NCBI GenBank assembly: GCA_964446685.1
Contig: CAYUPO010000004.1
Location: 1 to 64,000, forward strand
DNA length: 64,000 nucleotides
Direction: 5' to 3'
From: CAZWRN01 sp964446685
GTDB taxonomy: Bacteria > Patescibacteriota > Microgenomatia > Daviesbacterales > UBA10151
Part shown: positions 49,798 to 58,927 of the stretch, piece by piece
Position numbering within the stretch: the first letter of the stretch is position 1
Layout: each line of letters opens with the position of its first letter
Notes under the pieces: model-generated
Seen by the model: only the letters and a program-made list of their open reading frames with translations
Database searches by the model: none
Told to the model about the DNA's origin: nothing
Position numbers and translations under genes: made by a program

Positions 49798-50781
49798 TTA
49801 GAAATTTCCCCTTCCTTTCATCCTCAGCACTTTCAAAACAGCTTTTTTAATGTCTTTATGGGTCAGGCCAAAATGTTTCATCAGCTCTATTGGCTCGCCG
49901 CTTTCACCAAAGCTGTCTTCGATCCCTATTCTGACTACAGGAACCGGATGATGTTCAGCTACAAGTTCTGCCACAGCTGAACCGAGTCCTCCGGCTTTTT
50001 GATGTTCTTCAGCTGTCACAATTGCTCCAGTCTCCTCAGCTGCTGCCAAAATAGTTTTCTGATCAAGTGGTTTAATTGTGTGATTGTTAATAACCCGCAC
50101 AGAAATATGATTTTCTTCTAACTCTTTAGCAGCCAAAAGAGCCTGGTAAACCATTACTCCACAAGCAATAATAGTAACGTCTTTTCCTTCTTTAAATACT
50201 TCAGCTTTACCAATTTCAAATGGTGTTTCTTCAGTAGTTACAACCTGAGATTTATCCCGGGATAACCTGATATATGAAGGTTTCCCGTTTCTGGCAATTG
50301 CCTGAGTTGCTTTCTTTGCTTCAATTGCATCAGCCGGACAAACAACCACCATGTTTGGCAATACCCGCATAATTGCCAGATCTTCCAGTGCCTGATGCGT
50401 CGCACCATCTGGACCAACTGAAATCCCAGCATGAGAACCAACAATTTTGACAGGCTGATCGTTATAACAAATAGTAGTCCGGATCTGCTCCCAGTTTCTT
50501 CCAGGAGAAAAAGTCGCATAAGACGCCACAAATGGAATCTTCCCCACAGCCGCCATACCGGCACCAACAGTCACCAAGTTTTGCTCAGCAACACCAACCT
50601 CAACAAATCGCTCTGGAAACTTTTTCTTAAATCCTTCCATCCGAGTTGATTCAGTCAGATCAGCACACAGAGCCACCACATTCTTATCAGCCTCCCCAGC
50701 CAACACCAACCCCTCACCAAAACCATTCCTTGTCGGAACCTGTTCAACATCTTCATCAAATAATTTAGGATTTAATTTCAT
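49798..50781 (-). CDS. transketolase, C-terminal subunit
   Basis: The pyrimidine-binding plus C-terminal half of transketolase, 327 aa: GLVLAGEADKNVVALCADLT, FVEVGVAEQNLVTVGAGMAA (with the catalytic Glu) and SHAGISVGPDGATHQALEDL, then the C domain with DVTIIACGVMVYQALLAAKE. It works with the N-terminal subunit encoded just upstream, as in archaea and other CPR genomes. The true ATG is at 50781 with GGAGG 8 bases before it; the earlier ATG at 50796 overlaps that Shine-Dalgarno. An inverted-repeat element is inserted in the gap between the two subunits. Confidence 0.92.
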   Translation of the reverse strand: MKLNPKLFDEDVEQVPTRNGFGEGLVLAGEADKNVVALCADLTESTRMEGFKKKFPERFVEVGVAEQNLVTVGAGMAAVGKIPFVASYATFSPGRNWEQIRTTICYNDQPVKIVGSHAGISVGPDGATHQALEDLAIMRVLPNMVVVCPADAIEAKKATQAIARNGKPSYIRLSRDKSQVVTTEETPFEIGKAEVFKEGKDVTIIACGVMVYQALLAAKELEENHISVRVINNHTIKPLDQKTILAAAEETGAIVTAEEHQKAGGLGSAVAELVAEHHPVPVVRIGIEDSFGESGEPIELMKHFGLTHKDIKKAVLKVLRMKGRGNF

Positions 50782-50797
50782 GACAAAAACCTCCATT

Positions 50798-50882
50798 TGT
50801 CATCCTGAACTCTACCCTTGTCATCCTGAACTCGTTTCAGGATCTTCCCATGGGTAGTATCCGAAACAAGTTCGGAATGACA
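50798..50882. repeat. TCATCCTGAAC-type inverted-repeat element inside the transketolase operon
   Basis: TGTCATCCTGAACTC at the left, a second TTGTCATCCTGAACTCG at 50818, and CCGAAACAAGTTCGGAATGA at the right, ending GACA. It occupies almost the whole gap between the two transketolase genes but leaves the downstream Shine-Dalgarno intact. Confidence 0.65.
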
Positions 50883-50907
50883 GATATTTGAAGATAAAAG
50901 TAAAGAT

Positions 50908-51795
50908 TTATTCATGCTCACTCCTAATTTTTCCTCTTAATGTCCTTAACTCTTTCAACGCTTCTTTAGCCTGCTCACCTTTTTTAGGAGCGCCTGGTAC
51001 ATCTGCAAGATCCGGTGGATTGCCATGCCATTTGTAATCATTTTCCATAAAATCAACCCCTTTTCCAGGAATAGTATGAGCAATGATCATTGTTGGCTTT
51101 CCATGAATTGCTTTCGCTTGTTCCGCCGCATCGACAATCTGCTGCATATTATGGCCATCAATCTCCAGCACATGCCAGCCAAAAGCTTCGTATTTATCTT
51201 TCAGTGAATCAAGCGGCATGATGTCTTCAGTAAAGCCATCTATCTGAATATTATTGCGATCCATTATCGCCACTAAGTTATCCAGCTTATATTTAGCTGC
51301 AAACATCACAGCTTCCCAGGTATTGCCCTCATCGTGTTCACCATCACTGGTCAGGCAATAAACCCGCCAGGGCTCATCATCCATTTTCCCAGCCAAAGCC
51401 ATGCCAGCAGCTTGAGAAAGTCCTGATCCAAGCGGACCTGAAGTTGTTTCTAGTCCAGGCAATGTTCCACGATGGGGATGTCCCTGAAGTTTAGTACCAA
51501 ATTTACGTAATGTGGAAAGTTTTGAAACAGGAAAAAAACCGGCATGAGCCATAGTGCAATATAAAACCGGACAGATATGCCCATTTGATAAAACTAACCG
51601 ATCACGCAGCTCCCACTCAGGTTGTTTTGGGTCAACATGCAGTAATTCAAAATACAAAGCAGTAAAAATATCAGCCATTCCCAAAGGTCCGGCCGAATGC
51701 CCGGAACCTGCTTCAACCAGCATCTTAATAATATCCTGACGGATAGTATTAGCTTTAAGTTCAAGTTCTTTGATACGGGAGTCAGTCAGTGACAT
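50908..51795 (-). CDS. transketolase, N-terminal subunit
   Basis: The thiamine-diphosphate-binding half of transketolase, 295 aa: AGSGHSAGPLGMADIFTALY, RDRLVLSNGHICPVLYCTMA, the PLGSGLSQAAGMALAGKMDD segment, and the metal-binding SDGEHDEGNTWEAVMFAAKY ... DRNNIQIDGF. It forms the active enzyme with the C-terminal subunit. Together with rpe and rpiB it provides the non-oxidative pentose phosphate interconversions; no transaldolase is in the window. Confidence 0.93.
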   Translation of the reverse strand: MSLTDSRIKELELKANTIRQDIIKMLVEAGSGHSAGPLGMADIFTALYFELLHVDPKQPEWELRDRLVLSNGHICPVLYCTMAHAGFFPVSKLSTLRKFGTKLQGHPHRGTLPGLETTSGPLGSGLSQAAGMALAGKMDDEPWRVYCLTSDGEHDEGNTWEAVMFAAKYKLDNLVAIMDRNNIQIDGFTEDIMPLDSLKDKYEAFGWHVLEIDGHNMQQIVDAAEQAKAIHGKPTMIIAHTIPGKGVDFMENDYKWHGNPPDLADVPGAPKKGEQAKEALKELRTLRGKIRSEHE

Positions 51796-51908
51796 AGGCA
51801 GTAACTTTAGCTTACCGCTTTTAGCTTTTAGCGTCCAGCCCTAAGCAAACCCACCGTCTGTGATAGCACTGGGAGCAAGACCTTAAGTTACTTGGTATCA
51901 GAACGTAC

Positions 51909-52073
51909 CGTCATTGCGAGGAGTGGATTCGACAAGCTCACCACGACGAAGCAATCTCGCAACCAAGAATGAACTTAGTAAATTAGTTGATTCTTAGAAG
52001 CAGATTGCCGCGCGTTAATTCTTAGTATATTCGCTCGCCACGATCAGTTTCATGATTGTGGCTCGCAATGACG
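51909..52073. repeat. TCATTGCGAG-type inverted-repeat element
   Basis: Ends CGTCATTGCGAG and CTCGCAATGACG are perfect 12-bp inverted copies. Inside are GACGAAGCAATCTCGC and AGCAGATTGCCGCGCG segments. The rest of the 51796-52146 gap holds AT-rich sequence and no gene that I can support. Confidence 0.7.
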
Positions 52074-52146
52074 TTTCTTATTATTTGAGTTTTTAATACT
52101 TTGAATTTGTCTCGAATTTCGTACTTCGTAGTTAGAATTTAATCTA

Positions 52147-52824
52147 CTAGTTCATATAATTAGCAGAATCTTTTCTGGTTGTTTTAACATGGTCTCCATG
52201 ATCTCCCCGCTGCAGCTCTTTTTCAAAGTCTTTTATAGCTTCAAGCACCTCTTCCGGAGATTCAACAATTTTAAAAACTTTACCTTCATCTTTTCTCATA
52301 TGCATATTTTCCTGAAAAGCTTTGATGATCTTTTTCCAGAATTTTCCATATAAAATAAGCGGCTTATGATGACCAAAATAAAGTCTTGCGAGCCCCCAGG
52401 CCATGGCAAATTCTGAAATAGTACCAGTACCTCCATTAAAGACCACATATATCTGCCCTTCCCGCATCAGTGTTAAAGTCCGCTCAACATAACTGTCTGT
52501 TTTAATCTCCTCATCCATCACATTATCTTTGGATTTTCCCTCAAAATGCTTCATATCTTTAGGATAAAGAGTCACACCGGTAACTCGTCCTCCTCCGGCT
52601 TTAGCCCCCAGTGTAGCTGCCAGCATGATTCCAGGGCCTCCGCCGTCAACTACTTCATAACCTGCTTCTGCCAACATCCGACATGTTTCGAAACAGTCTT
52701 TAAATTCCTGATCTTCAGGTTTACTGTCAGCATAGCCAAAGATAGCTACATGTGAGATAGATGGAGCTTTTTCTATTTTTTGTTTTTTACCCAAGAGCTT
52801 CCCAAATTTTTTCAAGATTTTCAT
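52147..52824 (-). CDS. LOG-family Rossmann protein
   Basis: A 225 aa member of the LOG/lysine-decarboxylase-like family. Key motifs: VVDGGGPGIMLAATLGAKAG and VVFNGGTGTISEFAMAWGLA, the latter being the PGGxGTxxE nucleotide-binding/catalytic motif with Asn in place of Pro. Relatives cleave nucleoside 5'-monophosphates to base and ribose 5-phosphate, which would suit its place beside rpe and rpiB. The ATG at 52824 is preferred: AAGGAG lies 7 bases upstream inside the rpe 3' end (38-base overlap). Confidence 0.85.
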   Translation of the reverse strand: MKILKKFGKLLGKKQKIEKAPSISHVAIFGYADSKPEDQEFKDCFETCRMLAEAGYEVVDGGGPGIMLAATLGAKAGGGRVTGVTLYPKDMKHFEGKSKDNVMDEEIKTDSYVERTLTLMREGQIYVVFNGGTGTISEFAMAWGLARLYFGHHKPLILYGKFWKKIIKAFQENMHMRKDEGKVFKIVESPEEVLEAIKDFEKELQRGDHGDHVKTTRKDSANYMN

Positions 52825-53419
52825 CAATATCTCCTTTCTGTAAATACGAACCAATTACCAGCCTTTCGGCTCCCGCTTCAATTAGTTTTAAGGCTGTTTC
52901 CAGATTAACACTGCCATCAACAGCCACTACTCCAACCATTTTTGAGGCATCTTTCACTTTATCATATGTAGTTAAGAGAAAAGACTGACCTTGTTTGCCA
53001 GGATGGATCGCCATTACCTGCAAAACCTCAATTTTTTCAGAATATTTTTTTACCTCTTCTAAAGAAGTCTCCGGATTTATTGCCAAACCAGCAGACATCT
53101 CAGATTGTAAAATTAAATCCAAAGTCTCCATTACTTTTTCAGCTTCCAGATGAATAATAACCCGCTCAAAACCCTGCTCTTTCAGATCTTTGATCCAGTC
53201 AATCGGATTTTTAACCATTAAATGAGCTTCTTTGTGAAAAGGAATTTCCTGCGTTGCCAAGGATGATGGCTGAATACTTTTTGTTTCAACCAGTTCGCCA
53301 TCCATAAAATCAATATGCACCCATCCATCTTCCAAAGCCGACGCACTTTTCAGCTTGTTCAGCTGCTCAGAAAATTCAGATTCATTTGTAGCCAAAATTG
53401 CGGGAATTAGTGTAACCAT
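52787..53419 (-). CDS. rpe: ribulose-phosphate 3-epimerase
   Basis: Interconverts ribulose 5-phosphate and xylulose 5-phosphate. The 210 aa TIM-barrel is somewhat divergent: VTLIPAILATNESEF at the N-terminus, WVHIDFMDGELVET with the metal/catalytic Asp, EAHLMVKNPIDWIKDL, and VMAIHPGKQGQSF in place of the usual VxPGFGGQ. A full set of barrel strands is present. The gene overlaps the LOG gene by 38 bases and follows rpiB. Confidence 0.85.
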   Translation of the reverse strand: MVTLIPAILATNESEFSEQLNKLKSASALEDGWVHIDFMDGELVETKSIQPSSLATQEIPFHKEAHLMVKNPIDWIKDLKEQGFERVIIHLEAEKVMETLDLILQSEMSAGLAINPETSLEEVKKYSEKIEVLQVMAIHPGKQGQSFLLTTYDKVKDASKMVGVVAVDGSVNLETALKLIEAGAERLVIGSYLQKGDIDENLEKIWEALG

Positions 53420-53422
53420 AAG

Positions 53423-53528
53423 ACAATTTGAAATTCACAATTTGAAATTTGAAGTTAATTTGAAATCTTTAAAATTTAATTTTGAAAACCAACTTTTCAA
53501 TTCAAATTTCAAATTTCAAATTTCAAAT
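53423..53528. repeat. AT-rich inverted-repeat island
   Basis: CAATTTGAAATTTGAAG-type sequence at the left and TTCAAATTTCAAATTTCAAA at the right. It separates rpiB from rpe. Confidence 0.55.
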
Positions 53529-53980
53529 TATTTTAATCTATACTGCTCTAGCTCTTTTAGCTTATTTATCCGTCTAATATGTCTTTCTTCACCTGTGAAA
53601 GCGGTATTTAAAAATGTTTTTACCATCTCATAAGCAGTATCAGCTATCAGTACATCTGAAGCTAAACAGATGATATTGGCATCCTCATGTTCTCTGGACT
53701 GAGCAGCTCTTTTTTCATCAAATACCAGGCAGGATCTGACCCCCTTAACTTTATTTGCCGCCATATCCACTCCAACTCCGGATCCGCAAATTAAAACCCC
53801 CTTGCTATCTGAATCCTCCGCAACAGCCTGTCCGACTGCCTGAGCATAATCAACATAATCATCGGCCGGATCCAAGTTTTCATTTCCCATATCTTCATAT
53901 TCCAGTCCGTCAGCATCCATCCGCCTTTTTAGCTCTTCTTTTAATTCGAATCCTCTGTGATCAGCTCCGATATAAATCAT
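53528..53980 (-). CDS. rpiB: ribose-5-phosphate isomerase B
   Basis: Interconverts ribose 5-phosphate and ribulose 5-phosphate. The 150 aa RpiB/LacAB protein begins MIYIGADHRGFELKEELKRR and has GVLICGSGVGVDMAANKVKG with the active-site Cys, then REHEDANIICLASDVL. Length is standard. A second ATG two codons upstream (53986) is possible. Its leader contains a hairpin (GCTGAAGAT/ATCTTCAGC, 54019-54044) and further upstream a small terminated transcript candidate. Confidence 0.93.
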   Translation of the reverse strand: MIYIGADHRGFELKEELKRRMDADGLEYEDMGNENLDPADDYVDYAQAVGQAVAEDSDSKGVLICGSGVGVDMAANKVKGVRSCLVFDEKRAAQSREHEDANIICLASDVLIADTAYEMVKTFLNTAFTGEERHIRRINKLKELEQYRLK

Positions 53981-54148
53981 GAACATAGCTTAGAACTTTT
54001 AGCTTTTAGTGTAAAGGGGCTGAAGATCGTCACCTATCTTCAGCGGGTGAAATACAACCACTCCGCACAGCGGAAACATAAAATACTTTTCACACAGAGA
54101 TAGAGGAACTAACGCAGAGTATTAAAAATTTCCCTCATTTTTTTCCAC

Positions 54149-54235
54149 GAAAAACCCCGCACGTAGCGGGGATTCTCGAGAACTCACTATTCAAGTAAGC
54201 TTGTTTAAAGTATCAATTTTTAAGACTTAGGTCAA
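54149..54235 (-). ncRNA. short terminated leader or small RNA upstream of rpiB
   Basis: Promoter on the minus strand: TTGACC (54230-54235), 17 bases, TACTTT (54207-54212). About 50 bases after the expected start is CCCCGC-tacgt-GCGGGG followed by TTTTT (54150-54171), a good terminator, preceded by the palindrome TTCTCGAGAA. Most transcripts would stop about 170 bases before rpiB, so it is an attenuator or an independent RNA. The rest of 53987-54599 holds two nested repeat elements and no gene. Confidence 0.4.
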
Positions 54236-54265
54236 GTACTACAAAATATATCATTTGGGACAATA

Positions 54266-54509
54266 CGTCATTGCGAAGCAAGAACTTGTTCATTGCGAGG
54301 AGCGAAGCGACGTGGCAATCTCTCCTCTGCCTGTCATTCTGGCAACATAAATAGATTGACTGGAATAAAATAAGCCTTAACAATCAGCTGTCCAGAATCT
54401 TAACTAAGTTTGATTCTGGACAAGCCAGAATGACAATAGTTAATTGATTACCTGCATGTCTACCGATAGGTTGCGCGTTGATTCTTAGTAATTTTGCTCC
54501 GCAATGATG
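54266..54509. repeat. nested dispersed repeats: TCATTCTGG element inside TCATTGCGA element
   Basis: Outer ends CGTCATTGCGAAG (54266) and GCTCCGCAATGATG (to 54509), with the internal GAGCGAAGCGACGTGGCAAT segment. Inside lies TGTCATTCTGG...CCAGAATGACA (54332-54434). The inner element interrupts the outer one. Confidence 0.65.
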
Positions 54510-54620
54510 AATTAGACTCCTTGAATTTCTTACACTGAATTGTTACTATAAAAACCAAATATAAACCGTAACTCTGCCTTATGTTGTGACACATGACGCA
54601 TGATACATGACTCACCAACT

Positions 54621-56042
54621 ATGCCGCTGCCCAGCACACTCGTATTTCTTGACACTGAAACCACCGGCGGAAGCCTGAGGACTGACCGGGTGATTGAGAT
54701 CGGTATGCTTCGGGTGGAAAACGGTAAAGTTGTCAAAAAGTTTACTTCACTGATCAACCCTCAAAGATATGTCCCGCCGGAGATTGAAATGCTGACAGGT
54801 ATTTCCGGAGCTATGGTAGACACTGCTCCAACTTTCTTTGAACTAAAAGATCAAATTCTGGAAATGATGGAAGATGCTGTTTTTGTAGCCCATAATGCCC
54901 GGTTTGATTATGGATTTATTAAGACCGAATTTAAAAGGTTGGGAATAAATTTTTCTGCTAAACACTTATGCACTGTCAAACTTTCCCGCAATTTATATCC
55001 CCAATACAGTCATCACAATCTTTCAATACTAATCGAACGGCATGGATTCACAATTGAGAACCGCCACCGGGCTTTTGATGATGCTGAAGTACTTTGGAAG
55101 TTTTACCAGAAAATCCAGACAGAATTTCCAGCCGAACTAATTGAAGCTGCCGTCAGTAAAGCTCAAAAAAGACCAAGTATTCCGACCGGCCTTTCCGGAG
55201 ATGATCTGGATGCCTTGCCGGAAAATCCCGGAGTTTATATTTTTTATGGAGAAAGTGGAATCCCACTCTATGTTGGAAAAAGCGTTAATATCAGGGACCG
55301 GGTTTTATCTCATTTTGCCGCTGATCACACCTCATCCCTGGAACTTAAAATTACCCAGCAAATCAAATCAATCGAAACCATTCAGACCGAAGGAGAACTG
55401 GGAGCATTGCTTAAAGAAGCCTATTTGGTTAAAAAATTGCAACCACTTTATAACCGGAGGCTTCGTCAGAAAAATAAATTATTAGTCCTGAAATATAGCG
55501 AAAATGAACAGGGTTACTTTAGTTGTAACTATGGTATTCAAGACAATATAGACCCACAGGAAATAGACAAGATTATCGGTGTTTTCAGAAGCAAAAAGTC
55601 TCTGCAGGAATTTCTCTTTTCAATTGCCAAAGAGCATAATTTATGTGAGAAATTACTTGGTGTAGATAAGACATCTTCTAGCTGCTTTGGATACCGTTTA
55701 GGAAGGTGTAAAGGAGCTTGCAGCAATAAAGAAAAACCTTTGTTTTACAATTTTAGATTTATGGAAATAATCGGTAAAATGAAGTTTAAAAAGTGGCCGT
55801 TTGAACAGCCAATTGTGATCGATGATTACAGCAATGACGGAACAACCAGGGACAGTTTTATTATCAACAACTGGTGTGTTATCGGCAAAATGAATACCTC
55901 CAGTAACAAACTTGAAACAACTTTAGATATTGGTTTTAACCTGGATACTTATAAGATTCTAAACTCCTGTCTGAACAAACCAAAGTACGCCAAACACATC
56001 CGCACCATCAACCAGGACCAAATGCAGTTGTTTCAGATTTAA
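54621..56042 (+). CDS. DnaQ-like 3'-5' exonuclease fused to a GIY-YIG nuclease domain
   Basis: A 473 aa DNA-processing protein. The N-terminal DEDD exonuclease has FLDTETTGGSLRTDRVIEIG, VAHNARFDYGFIKTEF and the closing HRAFDDAEVLWKFY (DnaQ motifs I-III). Then a GIY-YIG domain of UvrC type: PENPGVYIFYGESGIPLYVG, KSVNIRDRVLSHF and the catalytic Glu region EGELGALLKEAYLVKKLQPL. The C-terminal ~170 residues are unassigned, with a Cys-rich stretch (CFGYRLGRCKGACS) as in UvrC/Cho. Known in other bacteria as a fusion. An in-frame ATG at 54600 is an alternative start. Confidence 0.88.
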   Translation: MPLPSTLVFLDTETTGGSLRTDRVIEIGMLRVENGKVVKKFTSLINPQRYVPPEIEMLTGISGAMVDTAPTFFELKDQILEMMEDAVFVAHNARFDYGFIKTEFKRLGINFSAKHLCTVKLSRNLYPQYSHHNLSILIERHGFTIENRHRAFDDAEVLWKFYQKIQTEFPAELIEAAVSKAQKRPSIPTGLSGDDLDALPENPGVYIFYGESGIPLYVGKSVNIRDRVLSHFAADHTSSLELKITQQIKSIETIQTEGELGALLKEAYLVKKLQPLYNRRLRQKNKLLVLKYSENEQGYFSCNYGIQDNIDPQEIDKIIGVFRSKKSLQEFLFSIAKEHNLCEKLLGVDKTSSSCFGYRLGRCKGACSNKEKPLFYNFRFMEIIGKMKFKKWPFEQPIVIDDYSNDGTTRDSFIINNWCVIGKMNTSSNKLETTLDIGFNLDTYKILNSCLNKPKYAKHIRTINQDQMQLFQI

Positions 56043-56194
56043 AGTTTCCTATTTATCTTCTTTGTCATTCTGAAGCAAAGCTGAATAATATAATTCGAAC
56101 CTACTTTTATAATCTTGTGTCTTTCACGATTGTTCAGCTTGGTTACTCTTATAAAACTTGCTAAGATAATCTAGTTAATTTTCCTGACAAATTT

Positions 56195-58828
56195 ATGCAC
56201 GAATTTACCACTCCAATGATGAAACAATATATGGAAATTAAAAAACAGTATCAGGACTGTTTACTGTTTTTCCGGATGGGAGATTTTTATGAACTATTTC
56301 TGGAAGATGCGCAGACTGGGGCAGAGGTATTAAATATTACCCTGACCGGCAGACCAAAAGGCAAAGACGGCAGAATTCCGATGGCCGGAGTTCCCTATCA
56401 CGCGGTTGATATCTATCTGAATAAACTAGTCAAAGCCGGTTACAAAGTTGCCATTTGTGAACAGGTCAGCCTGCCCAATAAATACGGTATTATCGATCGC
56501 GAAGTTGTCAGGGTTGTCACTCCAGGAACAATACTGGATGAAAATGCTCTTGCCAAAAAAGAAAACAATTATATTGTCAGTTTAAATATTGAAAGTGGCA
56601 CACTGGCCATATCATATGCAGATCTATCAACCGGTTTTTTTGCCGGATTTGAAAAAGAGATTGGGGAAAATATCGAACTAATTCATCAGGAAATCTCCAA
56701 AATCCATCCTGTTGAATGCATCCTGCCGGATGAGTTATATAACGATCCCGATGTTTTAAAAATCTTAAGCCGTCAGAAAGGACTAAATTTATACTCATTT
56801 CAGGAATGGAATACATTTAGTACTCGTTCACATGAAGTACTCAAAGACTGTTTTGGCGTAAAAACGCTAACTGCTTTTTCTCTGGATACCAAACCACTTC
56901 TGGCTCAGACAGCTGCAGCATTATTGGGATATTTCCAGCAGACCCAAAAAGCGGCTTTATCTCATTTGAAAAAGTTTACTTATTTAAATGATGAAGATGT
57001 TTTATCACTGGACCGTTCAACCATTATTAACCTGGAACTTTTCTCCACAATCAGAGAACACGACACAAAAGGCTCACTACTATTTGTCTTAGACCAGACA
57101 ATTACTGCCATGGGCGGAAGGCTCCTCAAATCCTGGATCTCAAAACCTTTATCCCACAAAGATGCGATTGAAGAGCGGTTTGATGCTGTTTCGGAAATCA
57201 ACCAGACCAGTTCTCTTAAAGAAGATTTAAGAGATCAGTTAAAACAAATACCAGATATTGAAAGACTGCTTTCCCGGTTAAGTTTAAATTTAGGAAACGC
57301 CCGGGATATCGTCAATTTAAAAAACGCTCTTTTAATAATTCTGCAGGTAAAAAAATCTTTGCACCAGACAAGATCCACCCTACTTAAGAAAACCATCAAA
57401 AACATCACTGAAAAACTATCTGAAGTTTGCTCACTTGTAGAAGCCAATATTGTTGATGAGCCACCGATAGATACCAAATCAGGCGGAATTTTTAAAAGAG
57501 GCTTTAATTCAAAACTAGATGCACTTTATCATTCGATATCTAAAAGCAAAGATTGGGTTGCCAATCTGGAAAAAGATGAAAGAGAAAGAACAGGTATCGG
57601 CTCTCTTAAAGTAAGGTTTAATAAAGTTTTTGGTTACTACATCGAAATCAGCAAATCAAATGTCAGTTTAGCTCCGGACAATTATCACCGCAAACAAACA
57701 CTGGTCAATGGCGAACGTTTTATAACAGATGAATTAAAACATCATGAAGAAATTATTCTGACTGCTGAGGAAAAAATTAATGCTTTAGAGTATGAATTAT
57801 TTTTAAAAACACTAAACCAAATCATATCTTTCACATCTGCAATCCAGGAAAGTGCCCAGGCCATTGCCACAATTGATTGTTTAGCAAACTTTGCTTATCT
57901 AGCTGAAAAAGAAAAATATCAAAGGCCAAAACTAATCCTGTCCGGCGAAATGACGATCAAAAATGGTCGCCATCCGGTGGTTGAAAAACTGTTAGACAGC
58001 GGACAGTTTGTGCCAAATGATGTTTTTTTTGACAAATCAAAAGCCCAGTTGCTACTAATAACCGGACCAAATATGGCCGGCAAATCTGTTTTTATTCGTC
58101 AAATTGCACTCATTACTCTGATGGCCCAAATCGGCTGCTTTGTCCCAGCAGAATCAGCAATCATCACTCCGGTTGACCGGATCTTTGTCAGATCAGGCGC
58201 TTCCGATGTAATTACTTCCGGTCTTTCAACTTTCATGGTTGAAATGGTCGAAACAGCCTACATCCTCAATAACTCAACTGAAAAAAGCCTAATTGTCATG
58301 GATGAAATAGGCCGGGGTACCAGCACTTACGATGGCATTTCACTGGCCTGGGCAATTGCTGAATACTTAGTCACTCATTTTAAAATTCCACCTAAAACAC
58401 TTTTTGCCACTCACTATCATGAACTACAAAAACTGGAAACATTTTTCCCCAGATCAGTCAAAAATTATTCAATGGCCGTTGTTCAAAATGATGATCAACC
58501 AATTTTTCTTTATACAATTACACCTGAAGCCGCATCTCATTCTTTTGGAGTTGCAGTAGCCAAACTAGCAGGGATTCCACCGGAAGTAATTCTTAACGCC
58601 ACACAAAAATTAGGCAATCTTGAATCAAATAGTTCATATATTTCTCATGAAAAAACAGAGACCACAGAAGACACAAATACCCTACTTGCCCGTGTCTTAT
58701 TAAAAGAACTGGAAACAGTTGATATCTCCCTCATGACCCCACTGGAAGCACTAAATAAACTTTCTGAAATAAAAAATAAACTAAAACTCCTTCAGACTAC
58801 CCATGATTCACTAATAAACACAAATTAG
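56195..58828 (+). CDS. mutS: DNA mismatch repair protein MutS
   Basis: Recognises mismatches and small loops. At 877 aa it has the N-terminal mismatch-binding domain with the Phe-x-Glu motif (FFRMGDFYELFLEDA), connector, lever/clamp, and the ATPase with Walker A (LITGPNMAGKSVFIRQ), Walker B (LIVMDEIGRGTSTYDG) and the signature LSTFMVEMVE. The C-terminal dimer helix region is present. It is the first of a mutS-mutL pair, with 99 bases between them. Confidence 0.97.
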   Translation: MHEFTTPMMKQYMEIKKQYQDCLLFFRMGDFYELFLEDAQTGAEVLNITLTGRPKGKDGRIPMAGVPYHAVDIYLNKLVKAGYKVAICEQVSLPNKYGIIDREVVRVVTPGTILDENALAKKENNYIVSLNIESGTLAISYADLSTGFFAGFEKEIGENIELIHQEISKIHPVECILPDELYNDPDVLKILSRQKGLNLYSFQEWNTFSTRSHEVLKDCFGVKTLTAFSLDTKPLLAQTAAALLGYFQQTQKAALSHLKKFTYLNDEDVLSLDRSTIINLELFSTIREHDTKGSLLFVLDQTITAMGGRLLKSWISKPLSHKDAIEERFDAVSEINQTSSLKEDLRDQLKQIPDIERLLSRLSLNLGNARDIVNLKNALLIILQVKKSLHQTRSTLLKKTIKNITEKLSEVCSLVEANIVDEPPIDTKSGGIFKRGFNSKLDALYHSISKSKDWVANLEKDERERTGIGSLKVRFNKVFGYYIEISKSNVSLAPDNYHRKQTLVNGERFITDELKHHEEIILTAEEKINALEYELFLKTLNQIISFTSAIQESAQAIATIDCLANFAYLAEKEKYQRPKLILSGEMTIKNGRHPVVEKLLDSGQFVPNDVFFDKSKAQLLLITGPNMAGKSVFIRQIALITLMAQIGCFVPAESAIITPVDRIFVRSGASDVITSGLSTFMVEMVETAYILNNSTEKSLIVMDEIGRGTSTYDGISLAWAIAEYLVTHFKIPPKTLFATHYHELQKLETFFPRSVKNYSMAVVQNDDQPIFLYTITPEAASHSFGVAVAKLAGIPPEVILNATQKLGNLESNSSYISHEKTETTEDTNTLLARVLLKELETVDISLMTPLEALNKLSEIKNKLKLLQTTHDSLINTN

Positions 58829-58838
58829 GACAGATAGG

Positions 58839-58915
58839 CGTCATTCCCGCGAAAGCGGGAATCTGCAGTGTCTACTCTTAGGTATTTACAGATTCCCCTT
58901 TTCAGGGGAATGACG
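58839..58915. repeat. TCATTCCCGCG inverted-repeat element between mutS and mutL
   Basis: CGTCATTCCCGCGAAAGCGG at the left; GATTCCCC-ttttc-AGGGGAATGACG at the right. The outer CGTCATTCCC/GGGAATGACG ends are perfect inverted copies. Confidence 0.7.
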
Positions 58916-58927
58916 TAATCTATTACC

